From contig SOER01000007.1 in NCBI GenBank assembly GCA_021646405.1, forward strand, positions 1 through 64,000: 64,000 nt of DNA. The letters are read 5' to 3'. Positions 16,404 to 24,949 of the stretch are shown here, piece by piece (the first letter of the stretch is position 1; every line of letters begins with the position of its first letter). The position numbers and the translations under genes were made by a program. The notes below the pieces were generated by a model. It ran no database searches. It was given only the letters and a program-made list of their open reading frames with translations, and had not been told where the DNA came from. Source of the DNA: Candidatus Loosdrechtia aerotolerans (GTDB lineage: Bacteria; Planctomycetota; Brocadiia; Brocadiales; Brocadiaceae).

Positions 16404-18440
16404 TTAAAACGCCTCTGGTAGTATTTCAATTGCGATATTTCTGAGATAATTTACCGTCTTTTCCGGATCATCAAAAAGGCACACTGTCTCAGCTACTTCT
16501 TTTGCTTTTTCAAAGGTAATGGACCGTACAATTTTTTTTATTTCAGGTATAATGGTAGCGGGTGCTACACTAAACTGTGTTAACCCCATTCCAATGAGAG
16601 GCACAGCATATTCAATCTCACTTCCCATTTCCCCGCAAATCCCTATGGGGATATTATGTTCCTCTGCTGCTTTTATAGCGATTCTTAAAAATCTTAAAAT
16701 GGCTGGATGTACCGGACAATACAAATATGCAACTCGTTCATTATTTCTATCAACAGCCAAAGAATATTGAATAAGATCATTCGTGCCGATGCTAAAGAAA
16801 TCACATTCTTTTGCCAGCATATCGGCTATCATAATAGACGAAGGGACCTCAAGCATAATTCCCATATCAATGTTTTTATTAAAGGGAATCCTTTCCTTGT
16901 CTAATTCTTCCATAGTTTCCCAGACCATTTGTTTTGCACGCCGTAACTCTTGCAAAGAGGAGATGAGCGGAAATAGAATCTTTACATTCCCCATGACAGA
17001 GGCCCTTAAGAGTGCCCTGAGTTGTATCTTAAATATTGATGGGTTTTCAAAGCAATAGCGTATAGAGCGGCACCCCAAAAAGGGATTACCTTCTTTCCTG
17101 TCATCCAGGTATTCAAACTTATCAGCACCCAAATCAAGTGTTCTAATGATAATAGGTTTATTATCCAGTTCCCGTACAACCGCGGTATATGCTTCTAAAT
17201 GCTCTTCCTCTGTAGGAGGTGTAGGTGAGCCCAAATAGAGAAATTCTGTCCTGTAGAGTCCAATCCCTTCTGCACCGTACCTGATATTTATATTCGTCTC
17301 TTTTGGAAATTCAATATTTCCATAAATAGAAATATGCCTTCCGTCACGCGTTGTCGATGGCTGATCTTTCAGTTCAGTAGCTAATTTTTCTTCAAAAACA
17401 TGAATGCTCTTGACCTTACTTTTATAGTTTGATAATGTTTCTTCGTCAGGGCGGACAATAACAATACCTCTGTTACCATCAACAATCACCGTATCACCAC
17501 CGAAAACATCCGTAGTAATTGTGCCAATCCCTACTACAGCGGGTATTCCCAGGGCGCGGGCAACTATAGCAGTATGAGACGTTCTGCCACCAACATCAGT
17601 GGCAAAACCTTTAACCTTTTCGGTATCGAGTAAAGCAGTTTGGGAAGGGGAAAGATCATGCGCTACCAATACTACTTCCTGGGCAAGGTTCTTGAGTTCT
17701 TCTCTTTTTTCACCTAGTAGATTCCTTAACAATCTTCGTTCTATGTCGAAGATGTCACTTACCCTTTCCGCTAAATAGGCATCATTAACGCCCTGAAATT
17801 TTCTTATATAGACACGCAATGCCAAGGATACAGCGAATTCTGGTGTGAAATTGGTTTTTCTTATTTTTTCAACAATTTCATTTTTCAGGCGTGTATCCTG
17901 TAAAACCATGCGGTGGGTCCCAAAGATTGATCCAATTTCAGAACCTAAATTTTCTGAAACCTTTGTTTCTAAATTTTGAATTTCCCTTTTTGAATATTCT
18001 ATAGCTTTTTCGAGTCGATAAATTTCTCCCTCAACTTCTTCTTTTCTTATAATGTGGCGGGGAATACGATACCCTTCACTTTCAAACATGAAGGCCTCAT
18101 GGATGACTACTCCCGGAGAGACTGCTATTCCTTTCCGGATCTCCATAAATTCTTCTTCAAATTTACCTTTTACAAGCCATTCTAGCGCATCCAGTGCTTC
18201 GGCAGCATCAGATCCCTTTGCGCAAATGAATATCTCTGTATCATTTTCAGCGCCAAGGGTCAGGAGTTCAATGATGCTTTTACCGTCAACCTCTTTATTT
18301 TTTGCTTTTACACGGATATCCGAGTTGTATTTGTTTGCTATTTCCGCGAATTTGGTTGCAGGACGGGCATGCATACCGTTGGAATTGGTAATTTTTACTT
18401 TTCTTTCAAACAATCGAGAATTCGTACTATGGATATTCAT
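16404..18440 (-). CDS. ptsI: HPr-Enzyme I fusion, PTS phosphotransferase
   Basis: 678 residues. Residues 1 to about 92 are an HPr domain with the phospho-histidine H24 in SNGMHARPATKFAEI and a Ser46-like site in DGKSIIELLTLGA. The rest is a complete Enzyme I: start RKGIAVSPGVV, active His289 in GGRTSHTAIVARALG, PEP-binding C-terminal barrel with RTEFLYL, GTNDLIQYSLAVDRNNE and GICGEMGSE. Phosphate would pass from PEP to EI His to the fused HPr. The upstream gene is an EIIA-type protein; no EIIB or EIIC is near, so this looks like a regulatory PTS. The fusion is seen directly. Confidence 0.93.
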   Translation of the reverse strand: MNIHSTNSRLFERKVKITNSNGMHARPATKFAEIANKYNSDIRVKAKNKEVDGKSIIELLTLGAENDTEIFICAKGSDAAEALDALEWLVKGKFEEEFMEIRKGIAVSPGVVIHEAFMFESEGYRIPRHIIRKEEVEGEIYRLEKAIEYSKREIQNLETKVSENLGSEIGSIFGTHRMVLQDTRLKNEIVEKIRKTNFTPEFAVSLALRVYIRKFQGVNDAYLAERVSDIFDIERRLLRNLLGEKREELKNLAQEVVLVAHDLSPSQTALLDTEKVKGFATDVGGRTSHTAIVARALGIPAVVGIGTITTDVFGGDTVIVDGNRGIVIVRPDEETLSNYKSKVKSIHVFEEKLATELKDQPSTTRDGRHISIYGNIEFPKETNINIRYGAEGIGLYRTEFLYLGSPTPPTEEEHLEAYTAVVRELDNKPIIIRTLDLGADKFEYLDDRKEGNPFLGCRSIRYCFENPSIFKIQLRALLRASVMGNVKILFPLISSLQELRRAKQMVWETMEELDKERIPFNKNIDMGIMLEVPSSIMIADMLAKECDFFSIGTNDLIQYSLAVDRNNERVAYLYCPVHPAILRFLRIAIKAAEEHNIPIGICGEMGSEIEYAVPLIGMGLTQFSVAPATIIPEIKKIVRSITFEKAKEVAETVCLFDDPEKTVNYLRNIAIEILPEAF

Positions 18441-18575
18441 GGTATGTTATCTTATTACTTTTGTGAAACAAAATGGGATATGAAAAAGATTTCTTTCTGC
18501 GTGTTCGGGTCTTTTTGGGCTAATCCTAATGTATATATCTTGACTCTTCCTATAATTGATTACAGTATTCTTTCG

Positions 18576-19046
18576 CTAAACCTGGATACCATCAACCTCT
18601 CTTAATATCTCAATCATACCTTCTCTACCATTGGCTTCACGCATAAAACGGCGGAAATCGCTATCTCGTATAACGGTGGATATCCTTTCCAATGCCGCAA
18701 GATGTGATCCGGCAGAATCGTTTGGGGAAAGTAAAAGAAAGAACAGGTATACAGGTTCTCCGTCTAATGCATTAAAATCAACACCATTTTTTGACCGTGC
18801 AATTGTTCCGATGATCTTTCCTGTGCTGTCATGTTTTGTATGAGGAACAGCAACTCCCTTTCCTATTCCTGTACTGCCTAATTCTTCTCTCTTCATAAGA
18901 GATTTAACCACATTTTCAACATCCTTGTTATTGATTTTCTTTGCATCCCTTAAAGAGCACACCATTTCTCTGATTACACTCTCTTTTTCTGTAGCTATAA
19001 GCTCCGTAATTATGGCATCTTCCACTATAAAGTCGGTTAATTTCAT
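18576..19046 (-). CDS. ptsN: PTS EIIA-type (PtsN-like) protein
   Basis: 156 residues covering one EIIA(Fru/Ntr) domain: MVCSLRDAKKINNKD, MKREELGSTGIGKGVAVPHTKHD with the phospho-acceptor His in VPHTKH, and DSAGSHLAALERIS. There is no N-terminal regulatory extension and no linked HPr or EIIB. It lies 135 bases upstream of the HPr-EI fusion on the same strand and would accept phosphate from it. PtsN proteins regulate potassium uptake, nitrogen or envelope stress in other bacteria; the target here cannot be read. Confidence 0.9.
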   Translation of the reverse strand: MKLTDFIVEDAIITELIATEKESVIREMVCSLRDAKKINNKDVENVVKSLMKREELGSTGIGKGVAVPHTKHDSTGKIIGTIARSKNGVDFNALDGEPVYLFFLLLSPNDSAGSHLAALERISTVIRDSDFRRFMREANGREGMIEILREVDGIQV

Positions 19047-19298
19047 GTTATAAAATCCCTCCCTTGGTATTATTTCCCGCTGTGCTTTCGTACCTGTGCC
19101 AGGATCTAACGTTTCTATAAATAATTATAGGCCTTTTGTGGATAAATATACCTCAAGTTTTTATTTTTATATTCTTGCTTGAATTTTAATGTTCCTTATA
19201 ACGTTCTATTTTTGAACAAAAGTTCATAAATCTTTAAAAAAAACCATTTTACTCGTTATAAAAATATCAGTCAAGAAAATAAAGTCATACCGGTACTC

Positions 19299-20033
19299 CT
19301 ATAATATTGCAATTGCCAGGACGAGTAAATGAACGGATTGAACACCTGCTTCTTTTAATTTTTTTGAACATTCTGCGGCCGTAACCCCGGTAGTTAAAAC
19401 ATCATCTACCAACAATATTTTTTTCCCTCGTAATTGCTTCGTATGTTTAACAATGAATGCATCATGAATATTCACCTGTCGTTGGGTTTTTGATAACTGT
19501 GTCTGTGAGCTGGTATTTCTTATGCGGTAGAGATTATTTATGGAGACGGGCTTTAAGAAATGTCTTTGGATTCCTTTTGATAAAAGTTCTGACTGATTAA
19601 AACCCCGGTGAAAATTTTTTAGCCAGTAAAGAGGTACTGGTACTATGATATCTATCTCCGGAACAATGTCATACAATTTTTTATTTTGCAATATGATATC
19701 ATTTAACATCATGAATAAAAATCTTTGCCGGCCGTATTTAAATGCATGGAGTAATGTTCTCATAACGCCTTCGTAATAAGCAACTGCTACTATTGTATCA
19801 AAGTGAAGGTATTTTCCTTTGCATGCGCTGCAGCCTTTTGTACTTAGTACCGTATAAGGTCCCGGAACAGCTCCGCATCGAATACATTGAGTATTATCAA
19901 GATAAGAGATCTGCCCTTTACAATCATTGCAGAGATAAAACTCACATGAGTTATTCAAATTACGTTTGCAATGGAGGCATGACCGGGGATAGAAAAGGTC
20001 TAAGAAGGCATGGAGATAATTATCAAAAATCAT
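19299..20033 (-). CDS. comF: ComF-family phosphoribosyltransferase-like protein
   Basis: 244 residues. Four zinc-finger-like cysteine pairs lie in the first 75 residues (CLHCKRN, CNDCKG, CIRCG, CSACKGKYLHFD). The phosphoribosyltransferase fold follows, with FHRGFNQSELLSKGI and the PRPP loop ILLVDDVLTTGVTAAEC. ComF proteins take part in DNA uptake in naturally competent bacteria. The start lies 1 base after the stop of the LptF/G-type gene, so it is the last gene of the operon running leftwards from rodA. Confidence 0.92.
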   Translation of the reverse strand: MIFDNYLHAFLDLFYPRSCLHCKRNLNNSCEFYLCNDCKGQISYLDNTQCIRCGAVPGPYTVLSTKGCSACKGKYLHFDTIVAVAYYEGVMRTLLHAFKYGRQRFLFMMLNDIILQNKKLYDIVPEIDIIVPVPLYWLKNFHRGFNQSELLSKGIQRHFLKPVSINNLYRIRNTSSQTQLSKTQRQVNIHDAFIVKHTKQLRGKKILLVDDVLTTGVTAAECSKKLKEAGVQSVHLLVLAIAIL

Positions 20034-20034
20034 A

Positions 20035-21108
20035 TTACATATTCATCATATCAAAAAACAATAAACCTACAGATCCAAAAAGGACAACGGGCAACCATGC
20101 AGCCAGTATGGGATGAAGCATTCCCGTATTGCCAAGATTGGAACAAATAAAGGATAACGCATAAAATATGCCGCAAATAAGAACGCAGAAACCGACACGT
20201 AAAAACAGATTTCTTGTTAACCTTTCAAATCCAACTACAAGAGGTATGCCTATCAGGAGGAGCACGAAATGGGTAAGGGTATATGCGATCCTTGTATGAA
20301 ACAATACACTGCTCCTGAGGTTGTCTGGCTCTTTTTTGCATAGTTCTTTTAGTTGTTTAAAGCTGAGCAGGCTCGGATCTAATTGTATTTTCCCTAGTTC
20401 AGATGGAGTTATCGAAGACACAAATTCCATGTTCTCGATTCGTTGTACGGGAGCAACCCATTTTCCATTTTCATCATACCTGTGCTTTATTACATTAGTA
20501 AGTAACCATGTATTATTTCCTAACCATTTTCCCTCGTCAGCATGGATAGTAAACTTCTTTTTCCCGTTCTCATATCTCGAAAGGATAAACACTGATTGCA
20601 TGTTTTGTAATTTACTATCATACTTCCAGATACGCATCAAGGTTTTGTTTCCCGTATCATCGAGAAGAAGATTTTTTCTGAGATTATTACTAAATGCAGT
20701 TTGTTGTAACGTCTCCAGTCTTTCTGCAAATCGTGGAATAATCCATTCCTGGTTTCCAAAAGAGGCGAAAGACATGAAAACAGTTACAATAAAGATGGGA
20801 AGCAATATCCGATAAAGGGAAATGCCGGCAACGAGCATAGCCAGTATTTCCCGGTTTTTCGCCATTCTTACAAGGACAATACCGACGGCTATCAGGGTTA
20901 TTGCAGGAAAGAGTTGAAAAATAATTACGGGAAAAAGATACAGATAATAGTGTATTCCTGTGCTAAAAGCCTCTCCCCCCATGTCAATAAAATCTCCTAA
21001 TCTTTGAAGGAGATCAATAATAACATATATTCCTGAGATGATGATAAGACAGAGAAAAAATGTTGGAATAAATGCCCGTAGAATATAATTATCTAATCTT
21101 GAGAACAT
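20035..21108 (-). CDS. LptF/LptG-family permease (YjgP/YjgQ)
   Basis: 357 residues with the family layout: three membrane segments near the N-terminus (first about 10-32, with LDNYILRAFIPTFFLCLIII), a periplasmic jelly-roll-like region of about 150 residues, and three C-terminal segments. The family moves lipopolysaccharide from the inner membrane to the Lpt bridge. Only one LptF/G gene is visible and no LptB or LptC is adjacent; whether it is F or G is undecided. It lies 8 bases after folK. Confidence 0.85.
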   Translation of the reverse strand: MFSRLDNYILRAFIPTFFLCLIIISGIYVIIDLLQRLGDFIDMGGEAFSTGIHYYLYLFPVIIFQLFPAITLIAVGIVLVRMAKNREILAMLVAGISLYRILLPIFIVTVFMSFASFGNQEWIIPRFAERLETLQQTAFSNNLRKNLLLDDTGNKTLMRIWKYDSKLQNMQSVFILSRYENGKKKFTIHADEGKWLGNNTWLLTNVIKHRYDENGKWVAPVQRIENMEFVSSITPSELGKIQLDPSLLSFKQLKELCKKEPDNLRSSVLFHTRIAYTLTHFVLLLIGIPLVVGFERLTRNLFLRVGFCVLICGIFYALSFICSNLGNTGMLHPILAAWLPVVLFGSVGLLFFDMMNM

Positions 21109-21116
21109 ATAGCCAC

Positions 21117-21593
21117 TTAAACCGTACTATCTGAAGTTCGAAGTTCATTGTATAATTGATGAATAGTTTTTTTAAAAATGGGATGAACAATGTTAGGTTC
21201 AATTTCAGCAAGAGGTTCTAATACAAATGTTCGTACATGCATTAAGGGATGAGGTATTTTTAATTGATTATTGTTTATAATCTCATCTCCATAAAGTAAG
21301 ATATCAATATCAATAATTCTGGGTCCCCATTTTTGTGTGCGAACCCTCCCCATTTCTTTTTCAATTCTCTGAAATTGGCTCAGTAGTTGAGAAGATGGTA
21401 GTGAAGTTCGTATGCTTAATGCAGCATTGAGAAACATTGGCTGTGGAGGTCCACCTACCGGTATCGTTTCATAGAACTTTGAGAATTTTACAGGTTGTGT
21501 GTCTATAAGGGCAATAATATGGCCGTAAGCGCTCAGTAAATTTTTTGCTCTATTTCCAACGTTTGAGCCAAGGCCAATACATACTTGTATCAT
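21117..21593 (-). CDS. folK: HPPK, dihydropterin pyrophosphokinase
   Basis: Start chosen at 21593 because MIQVCIGLGSNVGNR is the conserved N-terminus; an upstream in-frame ATG at 21650 would add 19 unrelated residues and overlap the preceding gene. The product is about 158 residues, the usual size. Motifs are SKFYETIPVGGPPQPMFLNA, GRVRTQKWGPRIIDIDILLYG and IPHPLMHVRTFVLEPLAEI. It transfers pyrophosphate from ATP to 6-hydroxymethyl-dihydropterin in folate synthesis. It belongs to the minus-strand operon between the radical SAM gene and the LptF/G gene. Confidence 0.95.
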   Translation of the reverse strand: MIQVCIGLGSNVGNRAKNLLSAYGHIIALIDTQPVKFSKFYETIPVGGPPQPMFLNAALSIRTSLPSSQLLSQFQRIEKEMGRVRTQKWGPRIIDIDILLYGDEIINNNQLKIPHPLMHVRTFVLEPLAEIEPNIVHPIFKKTIHQLYNELRTSDSTV

Positions 21594-21609
21594 AAATAAA
21601 CTTTTAACC

Positions 21610-23454
21610 TTATACAACACAAAAACTTCTAGAGCGTGCACAACTTCCACATTCCGGACAATCGTTTGTACGGCAATCCAATGTTACTTCCCTTCTCAAG
21701 GACCTTTGTTTTTCCTCCAAAAGAAATGGTTTTTTTGTACCACCGCTAATATGGTCCCATGGAAATATTTCGTTTTCATTCCTCTGGCGGTATACATAGA
21801 AGTGCCAGTTAACTCCGGCTTTTTGAAATGCATCCATCCATGAGAGGAATCTAAAATGCTCCTCCCATGCATCAAATTTGCATCCATTCTGCCATGCCGT
21901 ATATATAACCCTTCCTAATCTTCTGTCTCCACGTGCAAATATTCCTTCCAGGATACTGCGTTCTGCAGTATGAAATTTTATCCGGATACACCTTCTCCGA
22001 ATTCTCTGAAATAACTTGTTTCTAATCTCTTTTATCCTCTCCAGGGAGGCCATCGGTTCCCATTGGAAAGGGGTATGTGCCTTCGGCACAAAAGGTGCAA
22101 TGCTAATATTGACATGCCCGGAGGAGCCATTTACCGCCTTCCCCAAATCTGATATATTGTAGGCAATCCTTGCAATAGCATCGATATCATCATCCGTCTC
22201 TGTTGGAAGTCCAATCATAAAATATAATTTAACCAGGTTCCACCCCTGCCTAAACGCTTCTTCAACACCTCGATAAAGGTTGTCATCGGTAATATTTTTA
22301 TTGATAACTTTTCTCAAACTCTGTGTTGCTGCCTCAGGTGCGAGGGTAAGCCCCGATTTGCGGACAGTATTAAGCATGGAGGGTAGAAGGACAAGCTGTT
22401 CATTTATCCTGAGGGAAGGAAAAGAGATATTTACATACCTTGGGTTAAAAATACGGTTCATTTGATTCATCAGGTCCTTCAGGAACGGATAGTCACTAAT
22501 GGAAAGGGATGCTAAAGAGATTTCATTGTGACCGGTATTAGCATAACAGAGTTCCGATAGTTTTATAATATTGTCAACGGTGCGGGGGCGGGTAGGCCGT
22601 TTGCTCATACCTGCCTGACAGAATCGACATCCCTGCGTGCATCCACGCATGACTTCAATGGTAATACGGTCGTGAATTGTTTTTACATAAGGTACAATAA
22701 GTCTTGTTGGGTAGTATGCCTTGTTCAGGTCCCTGACAGAGGCTGATTGTACAGTCGACGGTATGCCAGCTATCCTTGGTTGTACTTTTTGTATGGTATT
22801 ATCCGGATGGTATGAAACATCATACAAAGACGGGGCATAAGCATTTTTCATTGTCTGAGCAATCGAAATAATCTTCTCATTCCGGGAGAGTTTTTGGTGT
22901 TTCATTTCCTTAAATAATTCAATAAACTGCGGCAGGCTCTCCTCCCCATCCCCGATAAGGAAAATATCGATAAAGTCTGATATGGATTCAGGAGAAATGG
23001 CAGCAGGCCCCCCGGCGATGATAAGCGGGTCCGTTTCACCCCGTTCTGATGCGATAACTGGAATCCCCGCAAGATCAAGCATATTCAAGACGTTGGTATA
23101 GGATAATTCATACTGGAGTGAGAAACCAATAATATCAAACTCTTTTAAGGGGGTACACGTTTCGAGAGAGAAGAGGGGAACCTTATGCTTCCTCATAAGT
23201 GATTCCATATCAACCAGCGGGGTGAAAACCCTCTCGCAAACGGTATCATCTCGTTCGTTGAGGAGTCCGTAAAGGATTTGCATACCTAAATGAGACATAC
23301 CGATACTGTAAGTATCGGGGAATGCTAATGTAACCTTCACGCTGACATACGTATGATCTTTCGTGACAGAATTCCACTCTCCTCCGATATACTGACCCGG
23401 CATTTCTACAAACGGTAAGATATTTTCTCTAATATAGCGTTTTAAAGTATTCAT
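21610..23454 (-). CDS. TIGR03960-family radical SAM protein
   Basis: Start taken at 23454 (MNTLKRYIRENILPFV); an in-frame ATG at 23493 adds 13 hydrophobic residues that do not match the family. It has about 614 residues. The N-terminal B12-binding-like region contains FPDTYSIGMSHLGMQILYG and IIAGGPAAISPE. The radical SAM cluster motif is CTQGCRFCQAG, followed by LAPEAATQSLRKVINK and MIGLPTETDDDI. The C-terminus ends in a cysteine group (CRTNDCPECGSC) that may bind a second cluster or zinc. In many genomes this family is next to or fused with TIGR03936; here the partner is at 15.7-16.3 kb. Reaction unknown. Confidence 0.9.
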   Translation of the reverse strand: MNTLKRYIRENILPFVEMPGQYIGGEWNSVTKDHTYVSVKVTLAFPDTYSIGMSHLGMQILYGLLNERDDTVCERVFTPLVDMESLMRKHKVPLFSLETCTPLKEFDIIGFSLQYELSYTNVLNMLDLAGIPVIASERGETDPLIIAGGPAAISPESISDFIDIFLIGDGEESLPQFIELFKEMKHQKLSRNEKIISIAQTMKNAYAPSLYDVSYHPDNTIQKVQPRIAGIPSTVQSASVRDLNKAYYPTRLIVPYVKTIHDRITIEVMRGCTQGCRFCQAGMSKRPTRPRTVDNIIKLSELCYANTGHNEISLASLSISDYPFLKDLMNQMNRIFNPRYVNISFPSLRINEQLVLLPSMLNTVRKSGLTLAPEAATQSLRKVINKNITDDNLYRGVEEAFRQGWNLVKLYFMIGLPTETDDDIDAIARIAYNISDLGKAVNGSSGHVNISIAPFVPKAHTPFQWEPMASLERIKEIRNKLFQRIRRRCIRIKFHTAERSILEGIFARGDRRLGRVIYTAWQNGCKFDAWEEHFRFLSWMDAFQKAGVNWHFYVYRQRNENEIFPWDHISGGTKKPFLLEEKQRSLRREVTLDCRTNDCPECGSCARSRSFCVV

Positions 23455-23501
23455 AATATGTGTTATGATAATAAGAAATGAGATACGAAGCAAGCACTGT
23501 T

Positions 23502-24608
23502 TCAGTTTGTAAAGTGGAGGCGTTGAGAGGCAAGATCGATCTTTGAACGCATCTTGACATTAAAAATAATGGAAAGGGAGATAAAGGACGTGAGCATGGA
23601 GGAACCTCCATAACTTATAAAGGGCAATGTCACTCCTACAATAGGGGCTACTCCTAAATTCATACCAATGTTGATAATTATCTGGGTTGCAAACAGGGTT
23701 ATCAGTCCAACAACAACAAGCCTTCCAAAAGGGTCCCGCGTATTTCTGGCAATACCGATACCGCAAGCAATGAAAGCAACGTAAAGAAATAAGACAAAGC
23801 ATGCCCGCAAAAATCCCCATTCTTCAGCAATAACAGCAAAGATAAAATCCGTATGGCGTTCTGGTAGAAATTTCATTTGATTCTGTGTGCCACTTCCCCA
23901 CCCTGCTCCAAGTAAACCACCAGAACCAATAGCAATAAGAGACTGAATTCTGTGATACCCTGCTCCCCAGTCTGTTGTTTTTTCAGGCCAGAGGAAACCA
24001 ATAATTCTCATCTTTTGATAAGATTTTAATAGATACATCCAGAGTAGGGGAGAAATGGCTAGCCCTGTACCGAGTAATACAAGGAGATGGAAAAGCCGGA
24101 TACCGGCAGTATATAAAATAGAGAGCAGGATAGGAATCAGGATTAACGCTGTACCCAAGTCTGGCTGCTTGATAATAAGCACCATAGGGATAAATGTCAG
24201 AAGGAGGGAGATTCCTATATCAGATAGCCCGAGAATATGCTTTTTGTACCGGAGAAATCTTGCGAGTACAAGGACGAGGGCAATTTTCATGAACTCTGAG
24301 GGTTGAACAGAAAAGGAGCCAAGGGAAAACCATCTTTGCGAGCCTTTTACAGAAGACCCTAAGGCAAATAACAGGATCAGGAGAAAGAGGGCAGATGTAT
24401 AGATAATATATGAGTATTCTGCAAAGGAATGATAATCAAAGTAAAGGAGTGTAAAAAAGAGGGTAAATCCGGTAAGAATCCAGACAAGTTGTTTATAGAG
24501 AAACCTCTCGGATGATGCACTCCAGACAAAAAATATCCCTATAGTGAGAAGAATACACAAGATAAGGAATGTTAACCAGTCAAATTTTTTCACATCTACA
24601 CGATTCAA
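23502..24608 (-). CDS. rodA: RodA-type SEDS peptidoglycan polymerase
   Basis: 368 residues with about ten membrane segments. SEDS landmarks: GSSVKGSQRWFSLGSFSVQPSEFMKI, KQPDLGTALILIPI, the loop containing RIQSLIAIGSGGLLGAGWG, PERHTDFIFAVIAEEWGF and the end LPFISYGGSSMLTSF. RodA rather than FtsW is favoured by length and by the missing FtsW tail. This implies a peptidoglycan layer, in line with current knowledge of planctomycetes. It is the first gene of the minus-strand set rodA-TIGR03960-folK-lptF/G-comF. No penicillin-binding protein is adjacent. Confidence 0.9.
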   Translation of the reverse strand: MNRVDVKKFDWLTFLILCILLTIGIFFVWSASSERFLYKQLVWILTGFTLFFTLLYFDYHSFAEYSYIIYTSALFLLILLFALGSSVKGSQRWFSLGSFSVQPSEFMKIALVLVLARFLRYKKHILGLSDIGISLLLTFIPMVLIIKQPDLGTALILIPILLSILYTAGIRLFHLLVLLGTGLAISPLLWMYLLKSYQKMRIIGFLWPEKTTDWGAGYHRIQSLIAIGSGGLLGAGWGSGTQNQMKFLPERHTDFIFAVIAEEWGFLRACFVLFLYVAFIACGIGIARNTRDPFGRLVVVGLITLFATQIIINIGMNLGVAPIVGVTLPFISYGGSSMLTSFISLSIIFNVKMRSKIDLASQRLHFTN

Positions 24609-24949
24609 TAGAAAAGGAATATGTATTCTTCATTTCTTCTATACGCACCATCCGAAGATACTCCTGATATTCTTTGCCCTTACCGTCTTTTCATCGTACG
24701 CGATTTTACCAGAACTTTTCTTTCGAGTCAAACATGTGTTCTCAGCAGGAAGGAAACGGTTATCGTAATTCAGGAAAACATCCCGGAGTGCATGGAGGGA
24801 TGGCCATTGCGGAGGATGTTACAGCATACAGTATGGAGCGATCCCGGGAATTTGAGTATATATGTTTTTGTATTTTTGCCCCTCATATGTTATTCTTTAG
24901 ATTCAGTAACAGTATCCTTCTCTGTAAATTATTGCGATATAACTTGCTT
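24609..24949. other. Divergent intergenic region rodA / BatA-like
   Basis: No convincing gene. An in-frame extension of the BatA-like gene back to 24674 exists but has no family resemblance. A weak pair TTGTAT-N17-TATTCT near 24867-24895 could be a promoter for the plus-strand gene. Confidence 0.35.

Noticed and set aside
24674-24949. N-terminal extension of the BatA-like gene by 92 residues
   Set aside because: The BatA N-terminus begins at MLSFFNP (24950); the extra residues show no similarity or composition fitting a signal sequence.
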